From Xanthoparmelia taractica (lineage: Eukaryota; Ascomycota; Lecanoromycetes; Lecanorales; Parmeliaceae): a DNA stretch of 64,000 nucleotides. The DNA is taken from positions 27,285 to 91,284 of the forward strand of contig JANQBS010000164.1 of the NCBI GenBank assembly GCA_033085395.1. The letters are read 5' to 3'. The notes under the pieces are model-generated. The model was not told where the DNA came from and made no database searches. It saw nothing but the letters and a program-made list of their open reading frames with translations. Below are positions 11,239 through 22,895 of the stretch, piece by piece. Every line of letters starts with the position of its first letter. Positions within the stretch are counted from its first letter, which is position 1. A program made the position numbers and the translations under genes.

Positions 11239-12345
11239 TTAGAGGAAATACTCCACCACAACGCCCTGTCCGTCCTGGCTCGGCTGGTTCTGCTGCTCCC
11301 CTCTATGCAGATCGTTCTCCGGCGCGGCATCAAAGACATTGAAGAACCTCTCCCCCTGATCGCTAACCTCGAGCACGCTCGCCATGTTCCCACATCTATA
11401 GCAGTAATTCGGCGCGCTCCAGACCGTGCTCAGCCGATCGTCGTAGAGCACCTGATACCCTTCTTGACAGAGCTGGTGCGCGCGGAGGATGTGGTTCATT
11501 TTGTTGACGTCCAGGAACTTCTTGACGACTTGTGCGCCGAACGTGTAGCCTGCGCCTCGGGGCGAGAGTGAGAACTCATCTCTCTCTGGGTCCGGATCAC
11601 TCCATACTAAATCTGCCATTGGGCCCTCGTGCGGGATCTCTCTGAAACGATCAATGATCTTGATCTGGTCGATGCTGTGTATGCTCGGGCTTAATCCGCC
11701 GTGGACGCAGAATATCTGGTTGTTAATCACGACTGATAGGGTGAGGAAGTCAAACATGTCGGTGAAGTAGTGCCAGACGTTGGCGTTGCCGTACTTGCGG
11801 TTGCATTCGGTGTAGAAGCCGTAGGATTGCGTTACACCGCGAGACTCGTGGTTTCCGCGTATAAGATGCACGCGGGAGGGATAGCGCAGTTTGAGGCAGA
11901 CAAGGAGCGAGATTGTTTCGACGGAGAATAGACCGCGATCTACGTAGTCGCCTGGACGATAGGGAGCGTTAGCAATCTTACTGGGACTAAAGCAGCAGGG
12001 GGAGCATGCGAGCACTTCCAGTGACAGCTCACCTAAAAAAAGGTAATTTGTATCGGGACAAAAGCCTCCGATCTTGAATATCTCAATCATATCGAAAAAC
12101 TGCCCGTGTATATCTCCAACCACAGTGACTGGCGCAGCGATATGTACAACATTGCTCTCCTTCATCAGAAGCTCCTTCGTTTTGGCGCATATTGCCTCTA
12201 CAACAGAGTCTGCAAGTAGTTCTTTCTTGTACAGTCTTTCGATACATTCATCAAGATCAACATTTGCTAGAGCAGAAGGTCAGCAAACCGTGTCCTCAAA
12301 CGAAAAGCAAGCGACGGGTAATGACATACCTGGAAGACCGGGCAT
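11239..12345 (-). CDS. ppg1: PP2A-like serine/threonine phosphatase, PPG1 type
   Basis: Metallophosphatase of the PP2A/PP4/PP6 superfamily. Exons 12345-12330 (16 nt), 12266-12033 and 11951-11239 join in frame to 320 aa. All metal and catalytic motifs are present: GDIHGQ, GDYVDRG (split by the second intron just before DYVDRG), RGNHESR, and HGGLSP, with VWSAPNYCYRCGN further on. The C-terminus ends YFL, the carboxyl-methylation tail of PP2A-type enzymes. RGAGYTFG and the insertion ERDEFSLSPRGAG are closest to fungal PPG1, which acts with the Far/STRIPAK complex in yeast; PP4 and PP6 are the alternatives. The first exon encodes only MPGLP plus one base and is easily missed. Confidence 0.88.
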
Positions 12346-13070
12346 GTCTTTGCCTCTCAACCCAAACGGGTGCTCTCAGACCGCTTCGCTATAGGGAAAG
12401 GCTTGCCTTTGATCTTGCAGTGCGGAAGCCTGCTGGGAGTTATGTCTCAAAATCATCCTGTGCTTTGATTTCCTATAGGAGACTTCATCGCACTGTGGGA
12501 AGACAAAGGTAGGGCTACTTTTGCTGATGTACCTTGCTCATGTCAGCCGAATTTGACTTTCTGCGAGCGGGAGCTATCCAAAAAGCGTTAGCCGATCGAT
12601 ATACAACCTCCCAATTCGCTCTTTCCAACTTTCTTTGCAGGTTGCCTGAGCCAGCACCGCGTATCCCATGCAAGCTCCCGCAATCTTTGTGCATTTTCAA
12701 AGAAAGCATTACTTTGCAGAGTTGTGTATCAGCCAACTGCTCTTAAGTCGATGGGCAACTTAGGTTGCGCGGATATTTAGTGGCTTGTAGGACCTCTCCT
12801 TGAACTAGTCTCCGTCAAGATCCCATTCGCAGTCGGCTTTCTTCCCTTCTTTGAAACACGGTCTTGGGATGAATCTATAAAGAGCTTTTTTTCTAGAAAA
12901 ATTGGTCGTCAACTTCAAAGATTACTCCCACCAGATAAGCAGCTCCTTCCATAACGCCTAGAAGGTAGTCCCAAGTTCTTAGTCTTGGTGAACGTCATTA
13001 TGATCTGAGGCAGATTCCTTTTCTATTTGCCGGCGGTAGATATAAGGAGTTGGTGTAACCACTGTCGAAT
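12346..13070. other. Divergent intergenic region
   Basis: 725 bp upstream of the phosphatase and of the Q-rich gene. Short open frames on both strands show no family features. No RNA gene seen. Confidence 0.5.
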
Positions 13071-15713
13071 ATGGCTGCCACTCAGTGGTCGCAACAACAT
13101 CAGCAGTACCAGCAACAACCGCAGCATTACCAACAACCTCAACAGTATGCACAAGGCCAACAGTACCAGCAACTCCAGCAATATCAGCAGAACCAACACT
13201 ATCAAGCACAGCAATACCAGTTTCAGCAACAATCACAAGGCTATCCTGTACAACAGTATCAGCATAATCAGCAATACCAAGCACATCATTATCAGCAACC
13301 ACAGCAAGGCCAACCGACGCAGCAGTATCAGCAGGCTCAATATGGCCCGCCGGTAACACAACAATATCCGCAATCTCAGCCAAGCCAGCCAGCGCAGCAA
13401 TACCCGCAACAGCAGTTTCAACAGCCTCAACAAGCTCACAACGGCTACCAACACCAATATGCACCGCACCAATATCCACCACCACATTATGCACCCCAGC
13501 AGCAAGGCCCTGCTCCTCAGCACGCCTCTCCCGCAGCTCATACGTCACCCCAGCAACCAGTTGGTCCTCAGCAGTACGGCACTCCTCAGTACGGAGTCCA
13601 CCAGCAAGCGTCTCAGCCGCAACGCAATCCTGCCCAAGGACAGAGCCCTCCGAGGACGGCACCCCAGCCATGCTTCAACTGTGGTAATGCGGGTCACTTT
13701 GCGATGGATTGCCCCGAACCCATACGTGCTGTGCCAGCGTAAGTGTCATGTCAAGCTTCTTTACGAAGTCTCTAACACGAAGTGTAGAGGCAAGGTAAAC
13801 CCGCAAGCCTTTCAGAATCCATTGAGACGGCCCAAAACTAGTAGTGCTGTGGCCAACCCTCCCCAGTATACGCCGCATCCTAGTCAGCCGCAAGCATCGC
13901 CCAAAGGTTACCCACCGCCGCCTTATGGACAAACCGGATATCCCCAGTATCAGCAGTATCAACAAGCGCACAGTCCTGCCACTTCGCTTTCGTCGCACTC
14001 ACCAGCTCAAGCGCAATATTACCAGCAATGGCAACAGTACTATCAATCTCAACAAGCTTACCAACAAGGAAATCACCACCAGCAGCCATCTACACCGTTG
14101 CATGGTCAAGCTAGAGTATATTCACACGGTCCCCAGACGCCCAGTCAGACGTCCGTTAAAGCTTCACAGTACACTGGCAGCACCCAGACCTGTCAATCAC
14201 AGCTCACGCCAACTTCAGCAAGTCCTGTTCAACCAAATCAACAAGCTTTTAGCAATGAGCCCCAAACCCAGCCGGACCAGCGAACTCAATCCTTGGCATC
14301 TGTGGATTCTCAATTCACCTCAGTAAGCCCAGATCAAGCTGAGGTCCTAGACTACGATTTCGAAGAAGATGACTTGGACTCTCTTGACATACCTGACTTA
14401 CCACAAACTACGTTACATTTTGCCAATGCAACACGACAACCTGTCAACCTCATAAGTCAACCCTTACCTGGAAACTCCATTGTTGCAGATGCTCTAGCCC
14501 CTTTTCCACCGCCAGCACCTCAAGACCAAGGCTGCTGCAAGTCAAAATACCAATACGATGCAAGTCTCGAAGCCTGTCTTAAGCACTTTAAAGACTCGAA
14601 GTACTGGAATAAAGAGCACGCAGATGACGTTGTTTTCTCTGAGCTCCCAGCTGATGGCAAGGTTGTTCCTATTGCCGAAGTCTTATCGACGATTAGGCAA
14701 CGTCATGCGCATCCAGAATCGAGCGATGAGCTTAGCAGGGATTCTCGTAGTCAGTCAAGAACAGTTTCTATGAACCAGGATTCCCTCGATGTAAAGATCA
14801 CGCTTGACAGGATGGAGCGTGAACTGGCAGAGACCAAAGCGAAGCTTCAAGCGAAGTTAGACAGAGGGAGGGCTACAAATCTAGTGGACGCATCTCCACT
14901 ACGCTCGGTAAAAGCGGAACAATCCCGCCTTCGGGATCACGAGATCAAACAAGAATGCCATACACCGCCGCAATCTGCGGCCTCGGGGAAATCAATCAAA
15001 ACTGAACAGGACGCTGAAGACGTTCTCGCAGCTTTAGGTGTGACTGGAGCGCCGAAGCCAGTCAAAGCAACTGCTTGGCCAGATCAAAACACCGGGCACG
15101 GCTCACCTAATGACGTGCATGTGTCACACAGTGGAAGCTCATCGAAAGCAGACATGTGGGTCCATCTTCCGTCTACCATGCGGTGACTGGGGACCATACT
15201 GACCTACTGACCTTCTTCCAGTCTTGGTGGAGACCAGCATCGAGTAGAGTCCAATCATGGTCAAATAGCCCCAGAGTACCAAGCAAACGGTTCGATTACC
15301 AGTGATCAACGCTCTGGACCTCCTCCACCACCGCCAATGCCTTTCAAACGGCAATCGTATCCAGATGGGACAGAAGGCAGCCCACTGTCTGCTGGAACCA
15401 CTGACAATAATCCCTCTGGCTATAGTACTAATGGCGTGGATCATAGCAATGGTAACAGTAATGGGTTCTTCAGCCCGTCAACAGATGGACAAGCTCCCTC
15501 ACCTATAGAAACACGCTCAGAGAAGTCACATAGCCGCAAACGATACCGAGATTCTCCCTCTGATGAGGAAGACACTCCTAAAAGACGCCAAGAGGACGAC
15601 TATACGCCGAAGCTCAAGAAGCGTCAACCCAAAGTTGCCGAGGCGTACAGGTGAGTGAGGTCCTTCCTGATTTCCCAGCAAGTTCCTGATGCCGTTTCAG
15701 TCGCCGCTGGTAG
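13071..15713 (+). CDS. Gln/Tyr-rich protein with CCHC zinc knuckle
   Basis: Four exons: 13071-13738, 13788-15155, 15222-15650 and 15701-15713, giving about 825 aa. The second intron could instead begin at 15183, which is 39 nt with a poor GTGACT donor; I prefer GTGGGT at 15156, giving 66 nt in the same phase. Residues 1-200 are almost only Q, Y, P, H, A and N, a prion-like low-complexity tract. A single CCHC knuckle (CFNCGNAGHFAMDC, C-x2-C-x4-H-x4-C) follows at about 203-216, then more QY-rich sequence, an acidic EEDDLDSLDIPDLP patch, a coiled region with LDRMERELAETKAKL, several sumoylation-like KxE sites and a basic C-terminus ending SRRW. CCHC knuckles bind single-stranded RNA or DNA, and the low-complexity arms suggest a condensate-forming RNA-binding protein. 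No precise orthologue is recognised. Confidence 0.8.
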
Positions 15714-17379
15714 TTCTCTTTTAAGTTGCGCTACTCTAGGCATCTCGTCCATCATTTTATTCAGGTCGCAAGAACCAAAATGCATAGCGTGGCGCTTGAG
15801 CGCTGGCCTTGTCTTATCTCCGAACCATCTATCGTGTTGGGAATCTGCACCTTGAAAGATTTCGTTTCTCTAACAGCACTCCAACATTTCGTGCAGAGGC
15901 TGTCAACGACTAGGGTTGGTCAAGTGCATTATCATAGTCTCGAGCATGCGGCATCTCAAAACTGGCACAAGACGCTGATTTCTAAAAGAATTCTGTGCTA
16001 CTTAGCCTTTTCTTGCTCTGCACGTTTATGCGTCCTGCATTTCTTGACATAGTCTGCCCTCGTTCACTGGTATGCTACTTGAGAAGACGTCAGGAGAAAC
16101 CATAACACAAGGTACTGTAAGCCGTAGCTTGTTAAGCATTTTTTTCGAGGTAGCATGATCGTCGTCGTGCCTTCCCTGCAGTATTACCCTTCGCGTCCAT
16201 GCTATCCATATGCCAGAATCCGACTAGTCTCATGACTTTGTACTGAATTCTTGAAGATTGTAATTTCTTGTAGTCTACATTGTGAGATGTCGTATGTTTT
16301 CAACGCTTGTCCTACGCGAGATTTGACGCCGCGAGGTTTCTCTAGGGCTACAAAAGCTGCATATTCTATGAATGCAAGTCTTTCACATTGCGTATCACTC
16401 GGTTTAAATTTACTCTGTAGTATCAATCTGTAGAAATTATCTTGAGCTCTGGGCGAGAGGAAAGCTTCCCAACGGCACCGAACCGTGACGGAACCATCTC
16501 CATCCCTTACCCAGCGCTCGCACAGAGTCTACCCGCAGCCTCACATGGCGATACGCAAAAACACAGGCCGGCCTGCTGCCTGACACAAAGCAGAGGCAAA
16601 TGTCCATCAAGTCTGCCTCTATACGTGGCGACTTGGAGGGCGCCTACTGGAGAGACGGGGCATCTCATCTCCATCGCCAGTTATGCAAACGTGCCTGCCT
16701 CTGACGTTCCTGTTAGCATTCGGCGGTCCAGTTTCGCGGTCTGATAGTTTTGAAGCAATACTTCAGAGGACGATACTTCCCCTAAGCCTCACGTAATAAG
16801 CGCAGAGGTTACCTACAAAGAGAAAAAAGCAATGCGTTCAACGAATCTCTTATGCCTTTGCTAAAGACCATCTGACTATCGCTGAATGTATTCGACTGGT
16901 GCTGTGAGTGCTGTAGAAAGATTTTATGATGGGGGCGGTCATCGCCCCTTTTTCAAGCGGTGGTCGGTGTGACCGAATGGAGGATGAGGGAGAAGAAGGA
17001 GAGAGACGGAAAGAGGCGAAGGATGGCCGGTTCGTGATGAGGAGGGTGTTTGCGTTGAAAGGAGGTTCGGTTGTGTGTGATGGGGATTTTGTATGGTGGA
17101 GGGGGAACCGGGAGGAGTAAGAGAGCATATGTATGTATGTATTGTCTTCGGGTTTGAGATTCTTGGGATGTATATACATGTATGATTAAGAGAGTAATAA
17201 TTTTGTATACCTTATCTGGAGAGTCTATCTGTTTTGTTCGCAGCACTATGTAGGGTATCTCGAAACCTAGATCCTGTACACCACTCGCTATGCATAAAAA
17301 TCCCCTGCCATTATGTTTTGTGATATTCCTCTGTCGCTATGCGTAAATCACATATTGTCAAGATTGCAGTAGACGATAG
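15714..17379. other. Long convergent intergenic region
   Basis: 1.67 kb between two 3' ends. Frames of 60-110 codons exist on both strands but have no domain, composition or splice support. A non-coding RNA could be hidden here; none is recognisable. Confidence 0.5.
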
Positions 17380-19161
17380 TCAAGAATCGGTTGAGCTTGG
17401 GCCTTGGGGTGCTGCCACAACCTCAAACGCGTCGTATTCGGGATCGATGCCTCGGCCGGCCCTGTTCTCGGCGATGCGATATTTGTAGTAGATGTGGTGG
17501 CGGTCGCCGGGAAGGAGGAACGAGTGCTTGGCCCATTTGGGATCGTCGATGAGTTTCTGCTTCATGCGGTCTTCGTAGAAAGCTTGCTCCTCGACCGAGT
17601 GGATGCAGATTGCTCTGGCGATGCGTTCGATGCGCCTCTCGGCGACGCAGTCGTTTGGGCGGATCGCTCCTTCGGGCAGGACTTCATACTCTTCGTCTTC
17701 TTCCTCGGCGCCTTTGTCGTCGGTGTCGTTGATGGTTTCTACCTTCCCGTCGCCGTCTTCTGATTCGAGGAAGGCTTCCTCGGCCTGTGCCATGACTTTT
17801 TGACCCTGTCTGATTGGGTCGATGCGAGGGCAGCTGATGGCGTCGAGGTATTGCTCGTCGGTCATTTCGGAGACTAGCTGAGGGGCGTTGTCAGGGTCTT
17901 GGTATACCAGGGCATCGTTGTAGATGCTGTATGATTCCGGTTCCTGTAAAAGGTTGGCTTGTTTCCAACGGCGTGGTTGTTCAGGTAGCTTACATCTTGA
18001 TCGACCCAAGCCAAACGCTGCCACGGTTCGTCTCTCATGTCGCGTAGGAGCTTGGCCGTTACCCTCATCCCTCCGTACATGTCCTCCTCGTTTCCTTCGG
18101 TCGATTTGACGGCCATATTGACGGCTCTCGCTTCGGGTTCGGGATCAACATTGTCGCGATTGTCCGGACGCTCCGATCGAATCTGGAGCCTCCTTGCCTC
18201 GCCTCTTGCCTCGGTGATGGCATCAAGGTGGCTGAATTGAGGCCTCAATTGGACAATTGCATCCACTCTCGTCCAAGTGCAAACGTCTATGAGGTGCTTA
18301 GTACGAATGTTTGTGGTGACTGGAGATGATGTACTCGCCTTCTCTGAAAGTTGCTGCCATGTAGATTGGATCACCATTCTTGAATGGATAAATCTGACCG
18401 CCCAGAGTAATCTTATTCATCACATGGCCCTTGTTGTTGGCATCATCAAAATTTTCCAAGAGCTTTTCGTGCGATGGTCCTTCAGGTGGAGGCACTTGAC
18501 GATCGCTTTTTGATGCCGTTGGCCTTGGACCAATTCCCAAGCCGCCACCAAGACTGTACGAGCCTCCCTCGTGTAGGAACCGACTCTTGCGCATAGCTTC
18601 TCCGTACTCGACACCTTTCTCCTTGTCGTAGTTTGCATGAACGTCCACGGGTATGTCAACTTCAACGAGACCACATTTGGGCTTGATACGCATTTCCAGA
18701 GGCTTGTTACGGGTCGCTGCACGATACTCTTGACCAACCCTACGGTTGGGATATTGCATCAACATAGCGCGTTTGCCCGTTGGCCTGTTGATGAACAAGC
18801 GGTATTTAGCCATGACCTTGCCTAGCTTATGGCTCTTCTCCATCATTGATTTGATATAAGCTTCGTTTATGGCGGTAGGATCGTGGTTAGGATGGTTGGA
18901 ATAGAACCCTACGCGCTGCCAGATATCGCGGTGTGTATCCTTTATATCACCATCCAGTTCAAGGATCGGCTCGCTCACGCCGACGGTACGGCGTTCTCGA
19001 GCCGCTTGTAGCTGTTCTTTGATGCCCCTAAAAGAAGCTTTTGGTAACGGTTGATTGGGTTGGTGGGGAGGTAGCTGTTCATTTTGCGTGAGAGATTCTC
19101 CTTGCATGGCCTGGTCAAGCCTATTTCCAACGGCCGTAGGTTTCTTCTTGCTGCGAGGCAT
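17380..19161 (-). CDS. RPC37: DNA-directed RNA polymerase III subunit RPC5/RPC37
   Basis: Subunit of the Rpc37-Rpc53 module of RNA polymerase III, needed for termination and reinitiation at tRNA and 5S genes. Exons 19161-18339, 18286-17994 and 17943-17380 join in frame to 559 aa. The Sin-like (Rpc5) core is visible: LMQYPNRRVGQEYR, MRIKPKCGLVEVDIPVD with YDKEKG, then LGGQIYPFKNGDPIYMAATF, RVDAIVQLRPQFSHLDA and AVNMAVKST. These match the yeast Rpc37 pattern of QY-NRP, KPK---EIDIP and QL-P-F-ID. The C-terminal third (acidic EEDEEYEVLPEGA, then a basic helix-rich tail) is an extension typical of filamentous fungi. The first intron starts GC, not GT (18338), with a clear TACTAAG branch site; no GT donor keeps the frame. 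An upstream ATG at 19188 would add nine residues. Confidence 0.88.
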
Positions 19162-19343
19162 AGTAGCTACTATAGGATAAAACAGCACATACTTGTCGAA
19201 AAAAATGATATTAAATTGAGCGTTTGGACGTCATCCCGCGCGTTTATGCATGCTTATCGTCATTATCATTAAGCGCGAGCTTGCCTTTCCGAGGCTTTCC
19301 CATTGCTGACCAGTCTCTTCGGAAGGTATCAATCCCTACAACT
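19162..19343. promoter_or_regulatory. Bidirectional promoter, RPC37 / DDB1
   Basis: Only 182 bp separate the divergent start codons, so both genes must share or overlap promoter elements. An alternating TTATCGTCATTATCATTAAG stretch lies near the middle. No TATA box is evident. Confidence 0.55.
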
Positions 19344-22300
19344 ATGGCATACCTTGCTCCTATACATCGTGGTACCAGCGTGCGGCATGCAATTAAGCTC
19401 AATCTTTTGTCTCCAGATGAAGAATCTCTGGTTTTGGCGTGAGTTCGCCTTCCATGTCAAGAATGAGGCACTAAGGTGACTGTGTGTTAGCAAAGCCAAC
19501 CGGCTCGAGATCTACGGTCAGACACCAGATGGCTTGGTGTTAGTACATACAAGGAGTCTATATGGTAAAGTCACGATGCTAGAAAGGCTGCGACCGGCCA
19601 ATGCTACAACCGAACACCTCTTCGTTGGTACAGATCGATATATGTACTTTACGGTCTCCTGGGACTCACAGGCGCGGCAATTACGGACGGAAAAGAGCTA
19701 CCAAGACCAAGCTGATAAGACTGCAAGAGATTCTCAGACCGAAGATCAATGCCTCATCGACCCTACCAGGAGATTTATGGCACTTCTACTCTATAATGGA
19801 ATTGTCACCGTAATATCCATTCATCAGCAGGGCAAGAGGAAGGGCGGAGGTGAACCTGGAACCCTGGGGGATCCTGTGCCGGCAAGAATATCAGACTTAT
19901 TTGTCCGATCTTCAACCTTTCTACACCCTCGACAAGGTAGTGCTGAACAGCTGAAGCTCGCCTTTCTCTATGAAGACAACCAACAAAAAGTATGCATAAA
20001 CATCAGAAAGTTGGAATATTCTGTTGGCGGTGCTGGGGAACCGGGTAGCGCAGATCTTGACAAGATTCTGGACGCGCGAGATGATTTAGAGCTTGGAGCT
20101 AGCCATCTTATAGCCGTGCCTGCACCAGCTTGTATGTCACGTCCAGTCCTCGTAGTCCCTTACATGTTAACAAAATGGCAGATGGTCTGCTCATACTTGC
20201 TGAAACTTCAATAACGTATCTTGATGATGTTAATGGTGGAATTCTGAGCGACCCTTTGGAGGAGGCAACACAATTTGTGGCCTGGGCACAGGTTGACAAT
20301 CAGCGCTGGCTCATTGCAGATGACTCTGGGAAGCTCTACCTCCTTATGCTTCTATTGGAGAATGGTGGCGATGTCACTGGCTGGAAGCTTGATGCGATTG
20401 GACAGACATCACGGGCCTCCGTACTCATCTATCTAGATGGCGGATATTTGTTTGTTGGATCCCATCAAGGGGATTCGCAGGTTGTCAAAATCCAAGAACA
20501 AGGTATCGAAGTGGTACAAGCGATCTCGAATATCGCACCGATCCTAGATTTTACGATCATGGACATGGGCAATCGGTCCGGCGAAGGACAGACGAATGAG
20601 TATTCCTCCGGGCAAGCCCGTATCGTAACCGGATCTGGGGCTTTCCAGGACGGTAGTCTCCGAAGTGTCCGAAGTGGAGTTGGCTTAGAAGAGCAGGGGC
20701 TGCTGGGAGAGATGGATCATGCTACGGATCTTTTCTCGTTACGGTCAGGCGATACAAGCGCTAATGTAGATCTACTCGTCGTGTCCTTTGTTGCCGAGAC
20801 AAGGGTGTTTCAATTCCAAGAAAATGGAGATGTGGAAGAAAAAGCGGAATTCAAGAGCTTGGTGTTGTCAGAAGGGACTCTACTGGCTGCAGATCTTTCA
20901 AACGGCCGCCTGCTCCAAGTCACTGCATTGTCGGCTCGCTTGATTGAATCTGAAAATGGTATGGTTCTCTCCGAGTGGTCTTCCCCCAATGGCGACCCAA
21001 TCACGGCCTCGTCAGCGAACGATTCCCATCTTATGTTGTCAGTCAAAGGTCTGGAGGCTCTTGTACTGGATCTTAAGGGGGACTTGAAGGTTTGTGCAAG
21101 AAGACAATTCGTCGAGGAGGGTCAGATCGCTTGCATACATGTCTCGCATGTCTTATCGAACATCTGCATAGCAGGTTTCTGGCAAAGTGCCGTCGTCGCA
21201 ATTCTCAAGGTTGATACTCTCGAAACACTGCAGAAAATTGTTGTTAGCGATGAGGCAGTGTCAGTGCCACGCTCTATTCTACTTGCCCAAATTCTTCCAG
21301 AACAGCCACCTACGTTGTTCATCGCCATGGCCAACGGCGAAGTCATCACATATTCCACTAACCCCACCAACTTCTCACTCTTTTCAAAGAAAGTCACCGT
21401 GCTTGGTACTCAGCAGGCAGGCTTCAAAGCTCTGCCAAGGAGCGATGGCCTATCAAATGTCTTTGCTACTTGCGAGCACCCAAGCCTGATCTACGGCTCC
21501 GAGGGTCGTATCGTGTATTCCGCTGTCACAGCTGAAAAAGCATCGTGCATCTGTTCTTTTGATTCCGAGGCTTACCCTGGTTCTGTCGCCATAGCTACAC
21601 CTGAAGATGTCAGGCTTGCTCTTGTGGATACAGAGCGCACTACACACGTTCAGACTCTGCCTGTTGGAGAGACTGTACGAAGAATAGCATACTCACCGAA
21701 GTTGAAAGCGTTCGGCATTGGAACAATACACAGATCATTACGTCAGTCCCAAGAAGTTATAAAGAGTCACTTTAAACTCGCAGATGAGATTTTATTCAAA
21801 GAACTAGACTCATATGCTCTCAATGAAGATGAGTTGGTGGAAAGCGTCATCAGGGCCGACATTCTCGAGGACTCCGGCGAGCTGGTCGAACGCTTCGTGA
21901 TTGGAACTGCTTATCTCGATGATGAAGAACCAGACTCGACACGTGGCAGAATCATTGTGTTTGCCGTCACTTTAGAACGGACCCTCAGAATGATCACGGA
22001 GTTGCCGGTCAAAGGCGCCTGCAGAGCCCTGGGCGCAATCTCGGGCAACATTGTCGCAGCGCTCGTGAAAACTGTACGCGTCCTGGCTATATCATCAGGA
22101 GCCGTAATATTGGTGAAGAGCTAACGCATCCCTCAGGTCCTGATCTATTCACTCGAAAATTCCCACCTTCATAAGCGTGCCACTTATCGTACTTCCACAG
22201 CTCCAATAGACATCTCCATTCACGGAAACCAAATCGCAATCGCTGACTTAATGAAATCTGTCTCAATCACGTCCTACACCCCTGGTTCCCTCGGACTCGA

Positions 22301-22895
22301 TGACAAGCTCACAGAGACGGCTCGCCATTTTCAGACAGCTTGGGGCACCGCTGTCGCTCATGTTGGGGAAGACACGTGGCTCGAAGCCGATGCTGAGGGC
22401 AATTTAATGGTGCTGCACCAGAACATTGGAGGTGTAACAAGCGACGACAGGCGAAGACTGGAGGTCACTAGTGAGATGAGGCTAGGAGAGATGGTAAATC
22501 GAATCCGCAGTTTCGAAATCACTGAGATGGATAGCCGGACTTCTGCCCCAGTTACCCCAAAAGCATTCATGGGTACTGTAGAGGGCAGCATCTATCTCTT
22601 CGGTCTAATAGCACCTGCACACCGTGATCTCCTTATGCGCTTGCAGGCCGCGTTGGCGCCGATGGTGGGTAGCTTGGGAGATGTACCTTTCAACACCTAC
22701 AGGGCTTTCAAGAACCAAGTCAGAGAGGCCGAGGAACCGTATCGTTTCGTGGATGGAGAGTTGATTGAGGAGTTTCTAAATTTGAAAGAGGAGTTGCAAG
22801 AGAGTGTGGTGGGAGGATTGGGCGAAGTAGGCGTTAGAGCAGGTGGTCTGGAAGGCGTGAGAGAGCTGGCAGAAAGTCTGAGACGATTGCATTAA
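19344..22895 (+). CDS. ddb1: DNA damage-binding protein 1 (DDB1), CUL4 adaptor
   Basis: Triple beta-propeller adaptor of CUL4 ubiquitin ligases, acting in nucleotide excision repair and, in Neurospora, in H3K9 methylation through the DCDC complex. Exons 19344-19438, 19491-20131, 20182-22073 and 22137-22895 join in frame to 1128 aa, close to the 1140 aa of human DDB1. The N-terminus reads MAYLAPIHRGTSVRHAIK, then ANRLEIYGQTPDGL (MMS1_N region). The C-terminal CPSF_A region shows YSLENSHLHKRATYRT, then GDLVVLHQ-like EGNLMVLHQN, GSIYLFGLIAP and RAFKNQVREAEEPYRFVDGE, ending ELAESLRRLH. Branch sites GTTAAC and GCTAAC precede the second and third acceptors. Between 22074 and 22136 an intron is required: the unspliced frame stops at once. 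Confidence 0.93.

Noticed and set aside
13023..13671. Leu/Val-rich antisense frames as membrane proteins
   Set aside because: They are the reverse complement of the CAG/CAA-rich Q tract.
15714..17379. Several 60-110 codon frames as small genes
   Set aside because: No splice, domain or composition support; shadows or chance frames.
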